From: Streptomyces sp. NRRL B-24484
GTDB lineage: Bacteria; Actinomycetota; Actinomycetes; Streptomycetales; Streptomycetaceae
Length of the DNA: 64,000 nucleotides
Direction: 5' to 3'
NCBI RefSeq assembly: GCF_000717715.1
Contig: NZ_JOAI01000033.1
Location: 1-64,000 of the forward strand
The stretch's first letter is position 1. Every line of letters begins with the position of its first letter. Shown here piece by piece: positions 23,950-32,514 of the stretch. The notes below the pieces were generated by a model. That model was not told the origin of the DNA, searched no databases, and saw nothing but the letters and a program-made list of their open reading frames with translations. A program made the translations under genes and the position numbers.

Positions 23950-24510
23950 ATGGCCGACCAGGCCCCGCGCCGCTTCCTGTTCCTGCTCGGCTCCACCCGC
24001 ACCGGCGGCAACGCCGAACTGCTCGCCCGCCGTGCCGCCGACCACCTCCCCGACGGCACCGAGCAGCGCTGGCTCACCCTCACCGACCTGCCGCTGCCCA
24101 CGTTCGCCGACCAGCGCCACGACGGCAGCTACCCGCCGCCGACCGGCCACGCCCGCACCCTGCTCGACGCCACCCTCGACGCCACCGACCTGGTGATCGT
24201 CTCCCCGCTGTACTGGTACAGCGTCAGCACGCCCGTCAAGCACTACCTCGACCACTGGACCGGCTGGATGCGCGCCCCCGGCACCGACTTCAAGGCGCGG
24301 ATGGCCGGCCGCACCCTCCGGGCCGTCAGCGCCTACGCCGGCACCGACCCCTCCGACGCCGACCCGCTCGCCGGCATGCTCCGCCGCAGTGCCGACTACC
24401 TGTCGATGCACTGGGGCGGCCTGCTCCTCGGCTCCGGCAGCCGGCCCGGCGACGTGCTCGCCGACGAGGACGCACTGCTCGCCGCCAAGTCCTTCCTCGC
24501 CGTACCCTGA
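23950..24510 (+). CDS. NAD(P)H-dependent FMN reductase / flavodoxin-fold oxidoreductase
   Basis: A 186-residue flavodoxin-like protein. The FMN phosphate loop is LLGSTRTGGNAELLARRAA, and VIVSPLYWYSVSTPVKHYLDHW is the family second block. Members reduce FMN, quinones or nitro/azo compounds. ATG at 23950 follows a GGAGACCCG stretch. Its last 115 bp overlap the 3' end of the convergent aquaporin gene, an arrangement that could give antisense interference. Confidence 0.92.
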   Translation: MADQAPRRFLFLLGSTRTGGNAELLARRAADHLPDGTEQRWLTLTDLPLPTFADQRHDGSYPPPTGHARTLLDATLDATDLVIVSPLYWYSVSTPVKHYLDHWTGWMRAPGTDFKARMAGRTLRAVSAYAGTDPSDADPLAGMLRRSADYLSMHWGGLLLGSGSRPGDVLADEDALLAAKSFLAVP

Positions 24511-25253
24511 CCACCCCGGCCCGCCGCGGCGACCGGACCGACCGGACCGACCGGACCGGCAGCGCCGTCCGGCGTGGTCGCCCGCGGGCCGAACAGCAGC
24601 GCCACCAGCAGCAGACCCGCGGCCGCGCCCGCGCACTGCGCCAGCACGAACCCCGGCACCGAGCCGGGCGCGATCCCGGCCGCCCCGTCGGACAGCGCCC
24701 GGCCCGCGGTCACCGCCGGATTGGCGAACGCCCCCGACGACGTCCCCCAGCAGGCCGCGACCGCCCACCCTGCCACCGCCACCGGCGCCCAGCGGCCCCG
24801 CCCGACGTGCCGCAGCCCGCACACCACCAGCAGCAGCACCCCCGTCGCCACCGCCTCCGCCAGCCAGAGCGGCCCCGCGGCCAGCCGCCGCCCGGAGACC
24901 TCCAGCAGCGGACGGCCGAACATCGCGTTCGCCACGGCCGCACCCGCCACCGCACCGCAGAGCTGCGCCACCGGATAGCAGGCCAGCTCCCGCCCGGGCG
25001 GGCCGCCGCCGCGCCGCCCCGTCCACCACACGGCGGCGGTGACCAGCGGATTCAGGTGCGCCCCGGAGACCGGCGCCAGCACCGTGAGCAGCACCCCCAG
25101 CGCCAGCGCCGGAGCCAGCACCGCGCCCACCGCGGCCGAGCCGCCGGGCGCCGGCTGCGCCGCCCGCAGCCCCGAACCGATCAGCACCGCGGCCAGCACC
25201 GCCGTGCCGACCGCCTCCGCGGCCAGCCGCCTGAACAGGGCACTCGTCCTCAT
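24396..25253 (-). CDS. aquaporin / MIP-family channel
   Basis: A 285-residue channel with six helices and both half-helix NPx loops: SGAHLNPLVTAAVWW and GAFANPAVTAGRAL. The variant first loop (NPL) is common in actinomycete MIPs and resembles those associated with arsenite or small solute efflux; selectivity cannot be set from the motifs. The C-terminal 50 residues are low complexity (repeated GPV, Ser-rich) and overlap the convergent FMN reductase gene; an earlier stop would be expected for a typical MIP. Start ATG at 25253; the in-frame upstream extension crosses the tipA-like promoter and was rejected. Confidence 0.88.
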   Translation of the reverse strand: MRTSALFRRLAAEAVGTAVLAAVLIGSGLRAAQPAPGGSAAVGAVLAPALALGVLLTVLAPVSGAHLNPLVTAAVWWTGRRGGGPPGRELACYPVAQLCGAVAGAAVANAMFGRPLLEVSGRRLAAGPLWLAEAVATGVLLLVVCGLRHVGRGRWAPVAVAGWAVAACWGTSSGAFANPAVTAGRALSDGAAGIAPGSVPGFVLAQCAGAAAGLLLVALLFGPRATTPDGAAGPVGPVGPVAAAGRGGQGTARKDLAASSASSSASTSPGRLPEPRSRPPQCIDR

Positions 25254-25368
25254 CCCGCCATCGTGTCCGGGCGGCCGGGCGGCGACAATTGTCCGGTGCG
25301 CCAGGCCGCGCCCCGGCCCGGCCGGCATCCGCTCGGAGACTCGCACGGACCGTCCCGCGGGAACCGGC

Positions 25369-25399
25369 TTGACCCTCACGCACCGTGAGGCCGGAGGCT
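25369..25399 (+). promoter_or_regulatory. MerR-type promoter of the tipA-like gene
   Basis: TTGACC at 25369 starts a candidate -35. A perfect 7-bp inverted repeat with a 3-bp centre (CCTCACG...CGTGAGG, 25374-25390) occupies the spacer, as in tipA promoters. A clear -10 at the 19-20 bp position is not obvious. Confidence 0.7.
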
Positions 25400-25426
25400 G
25401 GAGGCAACGAGGAGGGAGCACCCGCG

Positions 25427-26191
25427 ATGAACAGCTACTCGGTCGGCCAGGTGGCCGGTACGGCCGGGGTCACCGTCCGCACCCTGCACCACTACGACGA
25501 GATCGGCCTGCTGTCGCCCAGCGGCCGCACCCCCGCCGGCTACCGCCGCTACCGGGACGAGGACCTCGACCGGCTGCAGCAGGTGCTGTTCTACCGCGAA
25601 CTCGGCTTCCCCCTCGACCAGATCGCGGACATCCTGGACGACCGCTCCGTCTCGCCGAACGAACACCTGCGCCGGCAGCACCGGCTCCTCGGCGACCGGA
25701 TCCGGCACCTCCAGGAACTCGCCGCGGCCGTCGAACGAGCAATGGAGGCACAGAAGATGGGCATTCGGCTGACACCGGAGGAGAAGTTCGAGGTGTTCGG
25801 GAAGGACTACCAGGAGAGCTGGGAGGACGAGGCCGAGCAGCGCTGGGGCGGCACCGACGCCTGGAAGGAGTCCCAGCGGCGCACCGGCGGCTACGCCAAG
25901 GAGGACTGGCTGCGGATCAAGGCCGAGGCCGACGTGCTCAACACCCGCCTCGCCGAGGCCCTGGCCGCCGGCACCGCGGCCGACTCCGAGGAGGGCTCCG
26001 CCCTCGCCGAGGAGCACCGGCAGCACATCACCGGCAACTTCTACGAGTGCACCTACGCCATCCACCGCGGCCTCGGCGAGATGTACCTCGCCGACCCCCG
26101 GTTCACCGCCACCTACGAGAAGATCGCCCCCGGCCTCGCCCGGTGGCTGCGCGACGCCATCGTCGCCAACGCCGACCGCCGGGAGGCGTGA
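25427..26191 (+). CDS. tipA: TipAL-like MerR regulator with internal TipAS-like start
   Basis: A 254-residue MerR regulator. The HTH (1-70) is followed by a coiled coil (75-108) and a C-terminal TipAS domain (111-254). As in Streptomyces lividans tipA, the domain begins at an internal methionine: M111 (MGIRLTPEEKFEVFG), encoded at 25757 with its own GGAGG 8 nt upstream, so a separate 144-residue short form is likely. By alignment from memory, the residue equal to TipAL Cys207 is kept (C208), but the thiostrepton-attaching Cys214 is replaced by Gly215 (IHRGLGEMY). Covalent thiopeptide capture therefore looks lost; a different ligand or non-covalent sensing is likely. ATG at 25427 has AGGAGGGAG. 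Confidence 0.9.
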   Translation: MNSYSVGQVAGTAGVTVRTLHHYDEIGLLSPSGRTPAGYRRYRDEDLDRLQQVLFYRELGFPLDQIADILDDRSVSPNEHLRRQHRLLGDRIRHLQELAAAVERAMEAQKMGIRLTPEEKFEVFGKDYQESWEDEAEQRWGGTDAWKESQRRTGGYAKEDWLRIKAEADVLNTRLAEALAAGTAADSEEGSALAEEHRQHITGNFYECTYAIHRGLGEMYLADPRFTATYEKIAPGLARWLRDAIVANADRREA

Positions 26192-26210
26192 GCGGCCCGC
26201 GGCCCGGCCG

Positions 26211-27248
26211 TCAGGCCGCGCCGCGGCCGAAGGTGCGGCGGTAGGCGGTGGGGGAGACCCGCATGGTGCGGCCGAAGTGGTGCCGGAACGTCGCGGCGCT
26301 CTCGAAGCCGACCGCCGCGGCGATCTCCTCCACCGTCCCCTCCGGGGACTCCAGCAGCGGCAGGCTGGCGGCGATCCGCTGCGCCGTCACCCAGCGCATC
26401 GGACTCGTGCCGTTGCGGGCGGTGAAGTGCCGCAGGTACGAGCGCTCGGACATCCGCGCCGCACGGGCGAGCAGCGGCACGGTGAGCGGTCCGGCGAGCT
26501 GGTCGAGCGCCCACTGCATGGAGCGCGCGACGCCGTCGTCCTCGGCCGCGACCGGTGTCACCGCGGCCTCGATGAACTGGGCCTGCCCGCCGTCCCGGTG
26601 CGGCGGCACGACGAAGCGGCGGGCCACCGTGTTGGCCACCCGGGCGCCGTGGTCGCGCCGCACCAGGTACAGGCAGAGGTCGATGCCCGCGGCGCTGCCC
26701 GCGCTGGTCAGCACCGTGCCGTTGTCCACGTACAGCACGTCCGGGTTGACCCGCACCGCCGGGTGGCGCTGCTGCAGCAGGTCGGCGTACCGCCAGTGGG
26801 TGGTCGCCTCCAGGCCGTCCAGCAGGCCGGCCGCGGCGAGCGCGAAGGCCCCCGAGCAGATCGACACGATCCGGGCGCCGCGCTCGTGCGCGGTGCGCAG
26901 CGCGTCGACCAGGCCGGGCGAGACCGCGCCGCCGAACGGGTTCGGGACGGCGACCACCATCACCGTGTCCGCGGCGGCCAGGTCGTCGAGCCCGTGCCGG
27001 GCGGTGAGCGAGAACCCGCCGACCGCGTTCAGCGGCGTGCCGGGCTCGTCGGCGCAGACCGCGACGTCGTACCAGGGCGCGGCCAGCAGGCCGCCCAGCT
27101 CGGGCCGGGCGAGGCCGAACACCTCGACCACCACCCCCAGTTCGAACGGCGCCATGCCGTCGAAGGCGTAGACGGCGACGGTGTGCACCGGCTCCGGGCG
27201 GCGGCCGACGGTCACCGGCACCGGGCCGCTCGGCGGGTGGACGGGCAC
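26211..27248 (-). CDS. GlxA-type regulator (DJ-1/PfpI-like domain + AraC HTH)
   Basis: A 345-residue protein. Residues 25-195 form a DJ-1/PfpI-like amidotransferase domain with the nucleophile-elbow cysteine in VSICSGAFALAAAGLL. Residues 235-340 hold two AraC-type HTHs (MSERSYLRHFTARNGTSPMR, GFESAATFRHHFGRTMRVSP). Such regulators often respond to small amides or amino-acid derived ligands. GTG at 27248 has AAGGGGG 6-8 nt upstream; 25 further in-frame residues upstream have no ribosome site. Divergent from a rhodanese gene 133 bp away, its most likely target. Confidence 0.92.
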   Translation of the reverse strand: MPVHPPSGPVPVTVGRRPEPVHTVAVYAFDGMAPFELGVVVEVFGLARPELGGLLAAPWYDVAVCADEPGTPLNAVGGFSLTARHGLDDLAAADTVMVVAVPNPFGGAVSPGLVDALRTAHERGARIVSICSGAFALAAAGLLDGLEATTHWRYADLLQQRHPAVRVNPDVLYVDNGTVLTSAGSAAGIDLCLYLVRRDHGARVANTVARRFVVPPHRDGGQAQFIEAAVTPVAAEDDGVARSMQWALDQLAGPLTVPLLARAARMSERSYLRHFTARNGTSPMRWVTAQRIAASLPLLESPEGTVEEIAAAVGFESAATFRHHFGRTMRVSPTAYRRTFGRGAA

Positions 27249-27381
27249 GGCGGCCCCCTTCGTCCGGGCTGGCGGGATCTTGGCGAGTGTAGTCGTCCAC
27301 GCCACTGTCGGGCCGCCCGGCACACCGCGAGGATCGATCCCGTCGCAGCAGACCGCCGACCGGACCGACAGGAGCCCGCAG

Positions 27382-27834
27382 ATGACCGCCGCCGCCTCGC
27401 CCGTGACCGAGATCCCCGCCCCCGCCCCCGAGCGCGCCTTCGCCTTCTTCGCCGAGCGCCTCGGCTGCCAGGCCGACCCGGCCGACGTCCACTACGCGAT
27501 GCGCGACGGGCAGCAGGACTTCACCCTGGTCGACGTCCGCGCCGAGGGGGCCCACCGCAAGGCCCACCTGCCCGGTGCGATCAGCCTCCCGGTCTCGGAG
27601 ATCACCGCCGAGCGGGTCGCCGCCCTCCCCGCCGGACTGCTGGTCGTCTACTGCTGGGGGCCCGCCTGCAACGGCTCCACCAAGGGCGCGATGCGGCTCG
27701 CCGCGCTCGGCCGCGAGGTCAAGGAGATGATCGGCGGCCTGGAGTACTGGGTCCGCGAGGGCTGGCCCACCGAGGGCCGCCGCCCGATCGACCCGCGCAC
27801 GGCCGGCCCCGCCGACCTCGGGCTGGTCTGCTGA
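27382..27834 (+). CDS. single-domain rhodanese-like protein
   Basis: A 150-residue cytoplasmic rhodanese. The fold runs DFTLVDVRAEGAHRKAHLPGAISLP to the active loop VVYCWGPACNGSTKGA, whose first cysteine is the expected persulfide carrier. The loop, with a second Cys four residues on, is the form often found with GlxA-type regulators. ATG at 27382 has AGGAGCC 10 nt upstream. Probably regulated by the divergent AraC-type protein. Confidence 0.92.
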   Translation: MTAAASPVTEIPAPAPERAFAFFAERLGCQADPADVHYAMRDGQQDFTLVDVRAEGAHRKAHLPGAISLPVSEITAERVAALPAGLLVVYCWGPACNGSTKGAMRLAALGREVKEMIGGLEYWVREGWPTEGRRPIDPRTAGPADLGLVC

Positions 27835-28104
27835 CCGCCCGCGGAACGGGGCAGCGGTGGAGGCCTTGGCACGGCCGGATTGTCAGTGCCCGGGCCTAAT
27901 CTGAAGATGTGTCCGAGACCGGCGGCGGTTTCGGGGCGGGGCAGTGAAAAAAGCAGTGGGAGCCCGCCCCGTCCGTCGGGGAGGATGCTGATTCGTCAGG
28001 ACGAGGGCCCGGGGGACGGGGCCGGTGCGGCAGAGCCCACCGGCGGGCCTCGCCACACATCCACCACCACCACATCCGCAGCGATCTCTCTGGGGGGTCA
28101 TGCC
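27835..28104. other. gene-poor stretch after the rhodanese
   Basis: No supported gene in this stretch. It contains a short A-rich tract near 27949 and a GGGGAGG just before ATG at 27985. That ATG opens a 69-codon frame ending at 28194, mostly Thr/Gly/Pro-rich; I do not call it. Confidence 0.4.
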
Positions 28105-28194
28105 ATGAGCGCGCCCGTTGTCTCCCGATTCACGAAGAACGTCCCTGCCCCGATCCGGATGTCCGGCTGGGGCCGCCGCGGCGCCCGCCGCTGA
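28105..28194 (+). CDS. candidate 29-residue basic peptide
   Basis: ATG at 28105 preceded by TGGGGGGT about 6-12 nt upstream opens MSAPVVSRFTKNVPAPIRMS and ends in Gly/Arg-rich GWGRRGARR. It is strongly basic (nine Arg/Lys) with no signal peptide. It converges on the aminopeptidase gene with a 135-bp gap. No function is recognised; a chance frame cannot be excluded. Confidence 0.35.
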   Translation: MSAPVVSRFTKNVPAPIRMSGWGRRGARR

Positions 28195-28329
28195 TCCGCC
28201 CGCGGGGTGTCCGGCAGCGCCGCCGGGCGCCCCGTCCCGCAGCCGTCCCGGCGGCCCGGGGAGCCGCGCCCGGGACGGCGACGGCCGGACGCCCCGTGCG
28301 GGTGCCCGGCCGCCGTGCGTGCCGCGGGA

Positions 28330-29823
28330 TCAGCCGGCCAGGCCGGTCATCCAGGACTCGACGTCGTCGGCGCTGCGGGGCAGGCCGGCCGAGAGGTTCT
28401 CGTTGCCGTCCCCGGTGACGAGGATGTCGTCCTCGATCCGGACGCCGATACCGCGGTACTCCTCCGGCACGGTCAGGTCGTCCAGCTGGAAGTACAGGCC
28501 GGGCTCGACGGTGAGCACCATGCCCGGCACCAGCTCCGCGTCCACGTACTCCTCGCGGCGGGCGTGCGCGCAGTCGTGCACGTCGAGGCCGAGCATGTGG
28601 CCGGTGCCGTGCAGCGTCCATCGGCGCTGCAGGCCCAGCTCCAGCACCTTCTCGACGTCGTACACCGACGGGTCGAGCAGGCCCCAGGCCAGCAGGCGCT
28701 CGGCCAGCACCCGCTGCGCCGCGTCGTGGAAGTCGCGGAACCGGCCGCCCGGCCGCACCGCGGCGATGCCGGCCTCCTGCGCGTCGTACACCGCGTCGTA
28801 GATCTTGCGCTGCAGCTCGTTGAACCGGCCGTTGATCGGCAGCGTCCGGGTGACGTCGGCGGTGTACAGGGTGTTCGTCTCCACGCCGGCGTCGAGCAGC
28901 AGCAGCTCGCCGGGGCGGACGTCGCCGTCGTTGCGCACCCAGTGCAGGGTGGTGGCGTGCGGGCCGGCGGCGCAGATGGAGCCGTAGCCCACGTCGTTGC
29001 CCTCGACCCGGGCGCGGCGCCAGAAGGTGCCCTCGATCCAGCGCTCGGAGGTGGCGACCGCCTGGCCCAGCTCGCGGACGACATCGGTGAAGCCCTTCAC
29101 CGTGGCGTCGCAGGCGGCCCGCAGCTCGCCGACCTCCCACGCGTCCTTGACCAGGCGCAGCCCGGACAGGAAGACCTTCAGCTCGTCGTCGCGCTCCTCG
29201 TCGAGCACACCGGCGAGCGCCTCCTCCAGGGCGGCGTCGTAGCCGCGGACGATCCGGGTGGGCACGCCCTCGACGGCGGCGAGCTCCTCGGCGGCCTTGC
29301 GGACGTCGCGGGCGGGCAGGCCGAGCAGGGCCTGCGCCTCCTCCAGGCTGTGCCGGCGGCCGACCCACAGCTCGCCCTGGCCGTCCAGCCAGAACTCGCC
29401 GTTCTCACGGTCCGAGCGCGGCAGCAGGTACAGCGCGAAGTCGTGGCCGTCCCCGGTGGGCTCGCCCACCAGGACGGCGTCCTCGGTCTGGTCGCCGGTC
29501 AGGTGCACGTACTCGCTGGCGGCGCGGAACGGGTAGTCGGTGTCGTTGGCGCGCACCCGCAGCCGGCCGGCCGGGACGACCAGCCGCTCGCCCGGGAACG
29601 CGGCGGACAGCGCCGCCCGGCGCACGGCGGCGTAGGGGGCCTGCGCGACCGGCTGCAGCCCGTGCAGCTCGGTGTCGGCCCAGCCCGACTTCATGGACGC
29701 GGCCAGCTCGTCGGAGACCTCCCCGTACAGGCCGTTCTTGCGGCCCTTGATCGGCTGGTCCTCCTCCTCGGCGGCCAGGCCCTCGGGGTTGTCGGACACT
29801 GCCGGGGTGCGGTCCTCGGTCAC
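28330..29823 (-). CDS. pepP: Xaa-Pro aminopeptidase (M24B, aminopeptidase P)
   Basis: A 497-residue cytoplasmic metallopeptidase that removes an N-terminal residue before proline. The pita-bread domain carries the five metal ligands in order: two aspartates in LLLDAGVETNTLYTADVTRT, His in HGTGHMLGLDVHD, Glu in LTVEPGLYF and Glu in GVRIEDDILVT. The N-terminal third matches the aminopeptidase P accessory domain (FPGERLVVPAGRL). GTG at 29823 has a perfect AAGGAGG 8 nt upstream. It lies 113 bp downstream of the GAF-PP2C gene on the same strand. Confidence 0.96.
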   Translation of the reverse strand: MTEDRTPAVSDNPEGLAAEEEDQPIKGRKNGLYGEVSDELAASMKSGWADTELHGLQPVAQAPYAAVRRAALSAAFPGERLVVPAGRLRVRANDTDYPFRAASEYVHLTGDQTEDAVLVGEPTGDGHDFALYLLPRSDRENGEFWLDGQGELWVGRRHSLEEAQALLGLPARDVRKAAEELAAVEGVPTRIVRGYDAALEEALAGVLDEERDDELKVFLSGLRLVKDAWEVGELRAACDATVKGFTDVVRELGQAVATSERWIEGTFWRRARVEGNDVGYGSICAAGPHATTLHWVRNDGDVRPGELLLLDAGVETNTLYTADVTRTLPINGRFNELQRKIYDAVYDAQEAGIAAVRPGGRFRDFHDAAQRVLAERLLAWGLLDPSVYDVEKVLELGLQRRWTLHGTGHMLGLDVHDCAHARREEYVDAELVPGMVLTVEPGLYFQLDDLTVPEEYRGIGVRIEDDILVTGDGNENLSAGLPRSADDVESWMTGLAG

Positions 29824-29936
29824 GTACGTCGCCTCCTTGCGCGCGTCTCCCCGCCCGGGGCACGTCGGATCGCGACGTGGTCGGGCGGCCGTGCCCACCA
29901 TGGTACGAGGACGGACCGAACGGCCGTCCGGGCCGG

Positions 29937-31385
29937 TCAGCAGAAGCGCAGGGCCAGCAGCACCAGGTCGTCGGTGCCGGCGTCGGCGCCGCCGGTGGCC
30001 TCCAGCAGGTGCGCGCAGAGCCGGTCGGGGTCGAGCCGGACGTCCCGCGGGGCGTCGGCGGCGGCCCGGCGCAGCGCGGCCTGCCCGGCGTGCAGGCTCG
30101 GGCCGCAGCGGCGGGCGAGCCCCTCGGTGTAGAGCAGCAGCAGGTCGCCGCGGTCGGCGGCGAGCTCGACGCCGGGCGCCTCCCAGCAGCTGAGCACGCC
30201 GAGCGGGGCGGAGAGCGAGGTCTCGACGAAGCGGGCCTCGTCGCGGGTGACCAGGATCGGCGGGCAGTGCCCGGCGCCGGCCAGCGTGACCCGCCGCTCG
30301 GCGGGCTGCACCCAGGCGTAGACGGCCGTGGCGGTGCGGGCGGGCTCGGTGGTCTTGAGCAGCAGTTCGAGGTCGCCGAGGACGGAGACCGGGTCCTCGC
30401 CCTCCAGCACGGCGTAGGCGCGCAGCGCGGCCCGGATCCGGCCCATCGCGGCGGCCGCACCGGGGGCGGAGGCCGGCCCCGCGCCCGGTCCGTCGCCGAA
30501 GACGCTGCCGACGGTCAGGGCGAGGGTGCCGTCGGGCAGCTCCACCGCGTCGTACCAGTCGCTGCCGGTGGCCTGCTCCAGCCCGGCGGTGACGCAGCGG
30601 GCGGCCAGCCGGACGCCGTCCAGCACGGGCAGCCGGTCCGGCAGCAGGCCGCGGCGCAGGGCGTCGGTGGCCCGCCGGGACCGGTCGGCGGCGAGCTGGC
30701 CGGCCAGCACCGGCCCGGCGAACTCGCAGTAGCGGTGCAGGAGGTGGCGGCGGCGGTCGCCCGGGTCGGCGGGCTCGTCGTAGAACCAGGCGGCGGCGCC
30801 GAGCGGACCGTCCTCGGGGGTGCCGAGCGGGACGGAGAAGCAGGCGCCGAGGCCGAGCTGGGCGGCGACCTCGCGGAACCGGGGGCCGACCGAGCGGTCG
30901 TCGGCGAGGTCGGCGACCAGCAGCTGTCCGCCGCCGCCGGCCCGGCTGAGCAGCCCGGCGAACGGGCCGTGCTCGGCCGGCACGGTCTCCAGCGCGCCGA
31001 TGCCGGAGCGGTCGAGGCCGAGGCCGACGGTGCGGCCGCTGCCGCGGGCGGTGGTGGTGATCAGGCCGCGCCGGGCGCCGAGCAGGGCCGCGCCGGACTC
31101 CAGGACGGCGGCCAGCGCCGCGTCCAGCCCCCGGGCGCGGGCGAGCAGCTCGGTGTGTTCGTGGAGGCTGGTGAAATCGGACAGCCATCCGGCCAAACGG
31201 TCCTGCAGTCCGCCGTCGGCCTGGTCGGCGAACTCGTCGCCGAAGAGCTCCGACAGCGGGTGCACCGGCGTCAGGACGGCCGCCGCGGGGGCCGTGCCGC
31301 AGGGTGCCGGGGCCGCTCCGCACGCTGCCGTGCCGGGCAGCGCCGCACCGCTCACGGCCAGTCCGCTCGGCTGGGCGTCGGTCAT
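29937..31385 (-). CDS. GAF-PP2C (SpoIIE-type) protein with degenerate catalytic motif
   Basis: A 482-residue protein: Ala-rich N-terminus, a GAF-like sensor domain (about 80-225), and a PP2C/SpoIIE phosphatase domain (about 245-482). The first metal motif is close to normal (ATGSDWYDAVELPDG), but the VGDVxGHG motif reads VGSVFGDG (residues 292-299, near 30490-30512), losing an aspartate that normally ligates metal. The C-terminal TDDLVLLALR is intact. It may act on an anti-sigma-factor antagonist with reduced activity or serve as a non-catalytic regulator. ATG at 31385 has GGGGAG 8 nt upstream. Confidence 0.88.
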   Translation of the reverse strand: MTDAQPSGLAVSGAALPGTAACGAAPAPCGTAPAAAVLTPVHPLSELFGDEFADQADGGLQDRLAGWLSDFTSLHEHTELLARARGLDAALAAVLESGAALLGARRGLITTTARGSGRTVGLGLDRSGIGALETVPAEHGPFAGLLSRAGGGGQLLVADLADDRSVGPRFREVAAQLGLGACFSVPLGTPEDGPLGAAAWFYDEPADPGDRRRHLLHRYCEFAGPVLAGQLAADRSRRATDALRRGLLPDRLPVLDGVRLAARCVTAGLEQATGSDWYDAVELPDGTLALTVGSVFGDGPGAGPASAPGAAAAMGRIRAALRAYAVLEGEDPVSVLGDLELLLKTTEPARTATAVYAWVQPAERRVTLAGAGHCPPILVTRDEARFVETSLSAPLGVLSCWEAPGVELAADRGDLLLLYTEGLARRCGPSLHAGQAALRRAAADAPRDVRLDPDRLCAHLLEATGGADAGTDDLVLLALRFC

Positions 31386-31863
31386 GTCGCAACTCCCCAC
31401 ATACTGGTACGTGTCACGCAGGACTCCCGAGACCGGACAGAACGAGTGCTATCTCACTGTTCGGCAGCAATCCACCACTTGTACACAGGCCGATCGGGGC
31501 ATGTCCATAAGCGTGACGAGGTCTCTCCGGGCCGCCGCGCTCGCCGCCGGCGGACGGTGCCGGGGCGCGCGGCGGCGGGCCCGCGGCTGCGCCGTGCGGC
31601 TGCTCGGGCTGACGCTCGGTCAATCTGCGGTCCGGATCGTATGCTTCCGCCTCGCGGCCGCTCCCCGGGCGACGGCCGACTCACTCGTACGGTGGAACCG
31701 GCGGCCCGCAGCGCGCGTCCATCCGGCCGTATGAGGGATTCTCGTTCCAGGGGCCGTGCGGCCGGGAGCCTCCGGGTGCCTCCCCCTCCCTCGTCTCACA
31801 CCGCCCGCGCCCGGCGCCGGCGGTCGTCCTGGTCCCCACGGTCGCGGAGAGGAACGAGCACCC
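31386..31863. other. 478-bp divergent intergenic region
   Basis: Separates the PP2C and primase-like genes. The stretch 31435-31520 is markedly less GC-rich than its surroundings. I see no palindrome, RNA gene or ORF I can support; promoters for both genes must lie here. Confidence 0.5.
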
Positions 31864-32514
31864 ATGCGTCGGATGCAGTTGCGGTGGCCGGGGAGCCGCC
31901 GGCGGGAGCAGGGCGCGCTGCTGTTGGCGGCGCTGGAGGCGGCGGACCGCGGCTGGCCGGTGGTGCCGGGTGCACGCGCCGTCCGCGGGGCGTTCGGCCC
32001 GTGCAGCTGCGGGGAGCAGCGCTGTCCGCTGGCCGGGGCCCATCCGCACGACCCGCCGCTCGCGGCCGCCAGCACGGACGGCCGGATGGTGCAGTGGTGG
32101 TGGGAGCACCGGGCGCCCGGCGCGCCGGTGCTGGTCGCCACCGGCCGGTCGGTGTGCGGGGTGAGCCTGCCCGCCGCGGCGGGCGAGCGGGTGCTGCGGT
32201 ACTTCGCGGACCTGGGCGTGCCGGTCGGTCCGGTGCTGGCCGTGCCCGGGCGGTACGTGCTGCTGGTCGCGCCGTTCACGCTGGAGGAGCTGGGCGGGCT
32301 GCTGGCGGAGCGGCCCTGGGTGCCCGGTTCGCTGCGCTACCACGGGCCCGGCGGCTACGTGCTGCTGCCGCCCACGCAGACCGGCGCCGGCGGGGTGCAC
32401 TGGGTGTCACCGCCGGTGGGCGGCGGGCTGTGGCTGCCTCAGGTCGGCACCCTGCTGGAGGGGTTGATCGTGGCGAGCGTGGCCGAGCCGGACGGCAGCC
32501 GGCTGGCGTACTGA
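31864..32514 (+). CDS. short primase/polymerase-like (Prim-Pol N-terminal) protein
   Basis: A 216-residue protein resembling the N-terminal domain of actinomycete bifunctional DNA primase/polymerases: ALEAADRGWPVVPGARAV, a Cys cluster CSCGEQRCPLAGAHP, HPHDPPLAAAS and LRYHGPGGYVLLPPTQT. The catalytic acidic pair usually found in the segment after VLVATG is replaced (SVCGVSLPAAAG), so polymerase activity is doubtful. This small form is widespread in Streptomyces chromosomes near pepP-like genes; its role is undefined. ATG at 31864 has AGAGGAA 10 nt upstream. Confidence 0.75.
   Translation: MRRMQLRWPGSRRREQGALLLAALEAADRGWPVVPGARAVRGAFGPCSCGEQRCPLAGAHPHDPPLAAASTDGRMVQWWWEHRAPGAPVLVATGRSVCGVSLPAAAGERVLRYFADLGVPVGPVLAVPGRYVLLVAPFTLEELGGLLAERPWVPGSLRYHGPGGYVLLPPTQTGAGGVHWVSPPVGGGLWLPQVGTLLEGLIVASVAEPDGSRLAY

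Noticed and set aside
27985..28194. A 69-residue protein using ATG at 27985 with GGGGAGG directly before it
   Set aside because: SD-to-ATG spacing is near zero and the sequence is unstructured; only the last 29 codons have better support.
31386..31863. A 78-codon frame (ATG at 31502) as a secreted peptide
   Set aside because: No ribosome site, no signal peptide and a low-complexity Arg/Ala translation.
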